42,324 nt of DNA from Weissella viridescens (GTDB taxonomy: Bacteria; Bacillota; Bacilli; Lactobacillales; Lactobacillaceae), in contig NZ_JQBM01000003.1 of the NCBI RefSeq assembly GCF_001437355.1, forward strand, positions 151,020 to 193,343. The letters are read 5' to 3'. A model generated the notes under the pieces. The model made no database searches, was not told the DNA's origin, and was given only the letters and a program-made list of their open reading frames with translations. The position numbers and the translations under genes are program-made. Positions 40,386 through 42,324 of this stretch are shown piece by piece (the first letter of the stretch is position 1; each line of letters starts with the position of its first letter).

Positions 40386-40414
40386 TTGCAAAGTGAGATA
40401 AAATAGTGTATTTT
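40386..40414 (+). promoter_or_regulatory. Probable promoter of the HipA-like/DUF3037 operon
   Basis: TTGCAA (40386-40391), 17 bases, TATTTT (40409-40414); a TATAGT follows shortly after as an alternative -10. AAGGAGG lies before the ATG at 40450. Placed after a strong terminator, so the operon has its own expression. Confidence 0.45.
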
Positions 40415-40449
40415 ATAGTATTGTAGGTAAAAAAGGAGGTAGGGCTGGG

Positions 40450-41253
40450 ATGTATGTTGTAAACGATATAATAAAAGCACAACCAGGTACTACAAAGCCC
40501 TATCTTGTGACCGCTACGCAAAGCGATGTTTCAACAGATATACCAGAACTTTTTGTTATAAAATTTATGCAAAATGCAGTAAATGAAGAAGTTTCAGGTA
40601 AAATTTTATTTAATGAGTATTTAGGAACTAAGCTAGGTAAAGACCTAGGATTGCCAGTTATGCAGGGAGAATTTTTTAATTTACCACAAAGTGTAATTAA
40701 TACAAGTAATGAGTTAATTCGATTAGGCGCTGAACCTGGAATTTGTTATGGCACAAAATATGTAGACGGACAAACAGCTATAATTTCACCTAAGACGTTA
40801 GAAAAAATAAATAATAAAAAAGATTTTGGGAGTTTGTTATTTTATGATCAGTTTCTTTTAAATATAGATAGAGGCTATAATAGGGGGAATTGGTTCTTTG
40901 ATGTGAACTTCCAATTAAGAGCTTTTGATTTCACACAAATATTAGGCGGCATTGAACAATGGAATTGTTTTACATTACAGCACTTAAAAGACAATCCGCC
41001 TAAATTAGTCGAATCAATGGATGATATAGAGTATCAGTATCTAGCAGATAAAATTGATTCAAGTAGAACTTGCTTTTTAGATATACAGCGAAAATTAACC
41101 AATATTGATTTTAATCATTATGTGCAAAGTATACCTCCCACTTGGGATATAACATCTGACGACAAGCAAGCTGTTGTAGATTTTTTGGAATTTCAGAAGC
41201 TGCATTCTGATGATATAATTAATTCGTTGAAAAATAAATTTAATTTAATGTAG
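40450..41253 (+). CDS. HipA-like kinase domain protein (HipA_2 type)
   Basis: 267 residues. Fits the short HipA-like family: VIKF (K38, likely ATP lysine), NEYLGTKLGKDLGLPV (55-70), then YDQFLLNIDRGYNRGNWFFD with D140 and N144 as catalytic-loop residues, and AFDFTQIL with D160 as the metal-binding residue. There is no HipB antitoxin or N-terminal HipA domain. The neighbour DUF3037 gene takes that place. Family kinases phosphorylate proteins (HipA acts on glutamyl-tRNA synthetase); the substrate here is unknown. Typical lysogeny-cargo position, after lysis genes and next to the attachment site. Confidence 0.75.
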   Translation: MYVVNDIIKAQPGTTKPYLVTATQSDVSTDIPELFVIKFMQNAVNEEVSGKILFNEYLGTKLGKDLGLPVMQGEFFNLPQSVINTSNELIRLGAEPGICYGTKYVDGQTAIISPKTLEKINNKKDFGSLLFYDQFLLNIDRGYNRGNWFFDVNFQLRAFDFTQILGGIEQWNCFTLQHLKDNPPKLVESMDDIEYQYLADKIDSSRTCFLDIQRKLTNIDFNHYVQSIPPTWDITSDDKQAVVDFLEFQKLHSDDIINSLKNKFNLM

Positions 41254-41268
41254 GAAGGAGGGAATGAA

Positions 41269-42099
41269 ATGCCAAATCTAGAAAATACTAGTAGCGAATC
41301 CATCGAATTGTATTTTTCTGTTTTAGAATATATACCAAGTGTTATTCGTGGTGAAAAAATTAATGTTGGAATTGCATTTCATATTCCTTCTGAAGAAACT
41401 GTTAAATTTGTGAAAACAAAAAACCTTCAACGAGTTCGAGCATTTGATGATGAACATGTTGAATTTTATAAATTCGTAATTGAGCAAATAGAAGATCAAT
41501 TTACTTTTCCAAAGACTGATGAAATTACATTAGAATACCAAGATTATAATAAAGAGTATGACGATGTTGGAGAAATGAATTTTTTATCAAGTAGAACAAA
41601 GTATTATAATAATCAATTCCAATTTAAGCCGGTTGAACATGTAAATATACCGGAAAATGAAGTTGGGGATTATGAGAAAGATTATCAGAAGACATATTTG
41701 TATTATGACCGGCCTAAAAGTGATCGAATTACAACTGCCGAAGTTAAAAGACTATTAGGCAAGCAAATTACGGCATCAAAATTTGAAAATGTAAAAAAAG
41801 ACCCAGATGTGATGGATGAATTTGGATTGACTAAAATATTTGACTATAAAATAGATGGTAAATATATTCTAACCATCGGGTTTGAGTACAAGCAAGGCGC
41901 ATTTTTGTCTAAGGAATTAAAAAGACGATTATATGACTTAGAAAACTTAAATGAAGATGTTAGTGATATTAAAATAGTAGTTGATGATTTAGCTTCTGAT
42001 TCTCCGACATATGAAAAATTTGAAAATAACATAAGTCAAATTTCGAAAGAAAAAAAATTGAATGTTGAGATTGTTAAAGTATCGAAATTTAATGATTAA
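41269..42099 (+). CDS. DUF3037 protein, partner of the HipA-like kinase
   Basis: 276 residues. The DUF3037 signature is at the start: YFSVLEYIPSVIRGEKINVG (15-34), matching the Y-x-V-L-x-Y-x-P-x-x-x-R-G-E-x-x-N-V-G motif. The middle is acidic and aromatic; the end alternates basic helices with strands (FLSKELKRRLYDLENL, KKLNVEIVKVSKF). No catalytic motif seen. GGAGG before the ATG, 15 bases after the kinase gene, so one operon. DUF3037 genes often adjoin HipA-like genes; a regulatory or antitoxin-like role is inference. Confidence 0.75.
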   Translation: MPNLENTSSESIELYFSVLEYIPSVIRGEKINVGIAFHIPSEETVKFVKTKNLQRVRAFDDEHVEFYKFVIEQIEDQFTFPKTDEITLEYQDYNKEYDDVGEMNFLSSRTKYYNNQFQFKPVEHVNIPENEVGDYEKDYQKTYLYYDRPKSDRITTAEVKRLLGKQITASKFENVKKDPDVMDEFGLTKIFDYKIDGKYILTIGFEYKQGAFLSKELKRRLYDLENLNEDVSDIKIVVDDLASDSPTYEKFENNISQISKEKKLNVEIVKVSKFND

Positions 42100-42150
42100 A
42101 AGCCCTAGTGTGTAACTCTTAATTGAGGTACTTGCTAGGGCTTTCTTATT
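42098..42150 (+). terminator. Terminator after the DUF3037 gene, near-copy of the one at 40306
   Basis: AAAAGCCCTAG (42098-42108) pairs with CTAGGGCTTT (42135-42144), followed by CTTATTT. Both outer stem arms, GTAA after the left arm and TACTT before the right arm are shared with the terminator at 40306-40355. It overlaps the stop codon of the gene. Confidence 0.85.
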
Positions 42151-42222
42151 TGTAATCAGATGAAAGTGTAGTAAAGTGATAGATAGATATAGCTCGGATC
42201 CTTTCACTTGTTTGGTTGATTT

Positions 42223-42242
42223 ATTCTGAAAAAATTCTGAAA
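42223..42242. repeat. Direct repeat near the right end, possible integrase arm sites
   Basis: ATTCTGAAA at 42223-42231 and 42234-42242, 11 bases apart. It resembles the AATTCGGTA repeats at the left end (shared AATTC-x-G-x-A), and TTCTGAAA also occurs at 95-102 on the left. A P-arm role is inferred. The rest of 42151-42311 shows no gene. Confidence 0.35.
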
Positions 42243-42311
42243 TTGAACTGTTTAGGCGTTGGTATGATAACGTTTGAATATTTCCAATTCGAATATGAAG
42301 AATAAAACAAT

Positions 42312-42324
42312 AAACCGTTGATAT
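42312..42324. other. Right attachment half-site (core-type arm)
   Basis: AAACCGTTGATAT is the reverse complement of bases 7-19. With the left end it forms the second inverted arm of the crossover core. See the left half-site for the reasoning. Confidence 0.6.

Noticed and set aside
1..42324. Inverted ends as terminal repeats of a transposon
   Set aside because: No transposase is present, a tyrosine integrase lies beside the end, and the arms with a 6-base spacer fit a recombination core better.

Overview
The window reads as one complete temperate siphophage genome integrated as a prophage, or the exact phage unit cut at its attachment core. It comes from a low-GC lactic acid bacterium. Leuconostoc or Weissella is my best guess at the host, but the sequence alone does not settle it. 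Support for a Gram-positive lactic host: AAGGAGG-type ribosome binding sites throughout, LAB-phage families (ArpU, YopX, DUF806, XkdX, BppU-like baseplate protein, GH25 endolysin), and an HK97-type head module. The two ends carry 13-base arms that are reverse complements of each other. Joining the ends gives two inverted arms around 6 bases, as expected for the core site of a tyrosine integrase.

Layout. 1-1200: attachment half-site, arm-type repeats and integrase (minus strand). 1200-2850: lysogeny module on the minus strand (DUF4352-like membrane protein, ImmA-like peptidase, CI-like repressor) plus a candidate plus-strand small RNA. 2850-6900: divergent control region, Cro-like protein, antirepressor, the decayed tail of a second antirepressor, and many small early genes, two of them on the minus strand. 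6900-11100: replication and recombination (Sak4-like ATPase, DUF669 protein, primase, SF3 helicase, an iteron-rich origin, RusA resolvase). 11100-14430: small accessory genes ending in the late regulator ArpU and a strong terminator. 14430-18912: an accessory island with its own promoters and terminators: an Asp23/Gls24 stress protein, a repeat peptide, tRNA relics and a two-gene restriction-modification system resembling BcgI (nuclease-methylase subunit plus specificity subunit). 18940-28060: HNH protein, probable cos region, terminase, portal, protease, capsid and connector genes, major tail protein. 28070-38610: tail chaperones with a -1 frameshift site, tape measure protein with a transglycosylase domain, distal tail, tail hub, baseplate. 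38650-40230: lysis. 40230-42150: a structured RNA region and a moron operon of a HipA-like kinase and a DUF3037 protein, bracketed by two near-copies of one terminator.

How it works together. Repressor and ImmA hold lysogeny against Cro and antirepressor. Early proteins replicate from the origin between helicase and rusA. ArpU turns on the packaging-to-lysis run. The accessory genes (RM system, Asp23, HipA/DUF3037, DUF4352) are the parts most likely to be expressed in the lysogen and to benefit the host.

Main points for a second look: (1) the major capsid gene is broken by a perfect 26-bp tandem duplication, so as written this prophage should make no heads; (2) the HipA-like/DUF3037 pair is a candidate uncharacterised defence or persistence module; (3) the specificity subunit has a 24-bp in-frame tandem duplication exactly between its two recognition domains; (4) the same 33-nt hairpin follows both the capsid and the major tail genes; (5) two promoter-hairpin-terminator units look like small RNAs.
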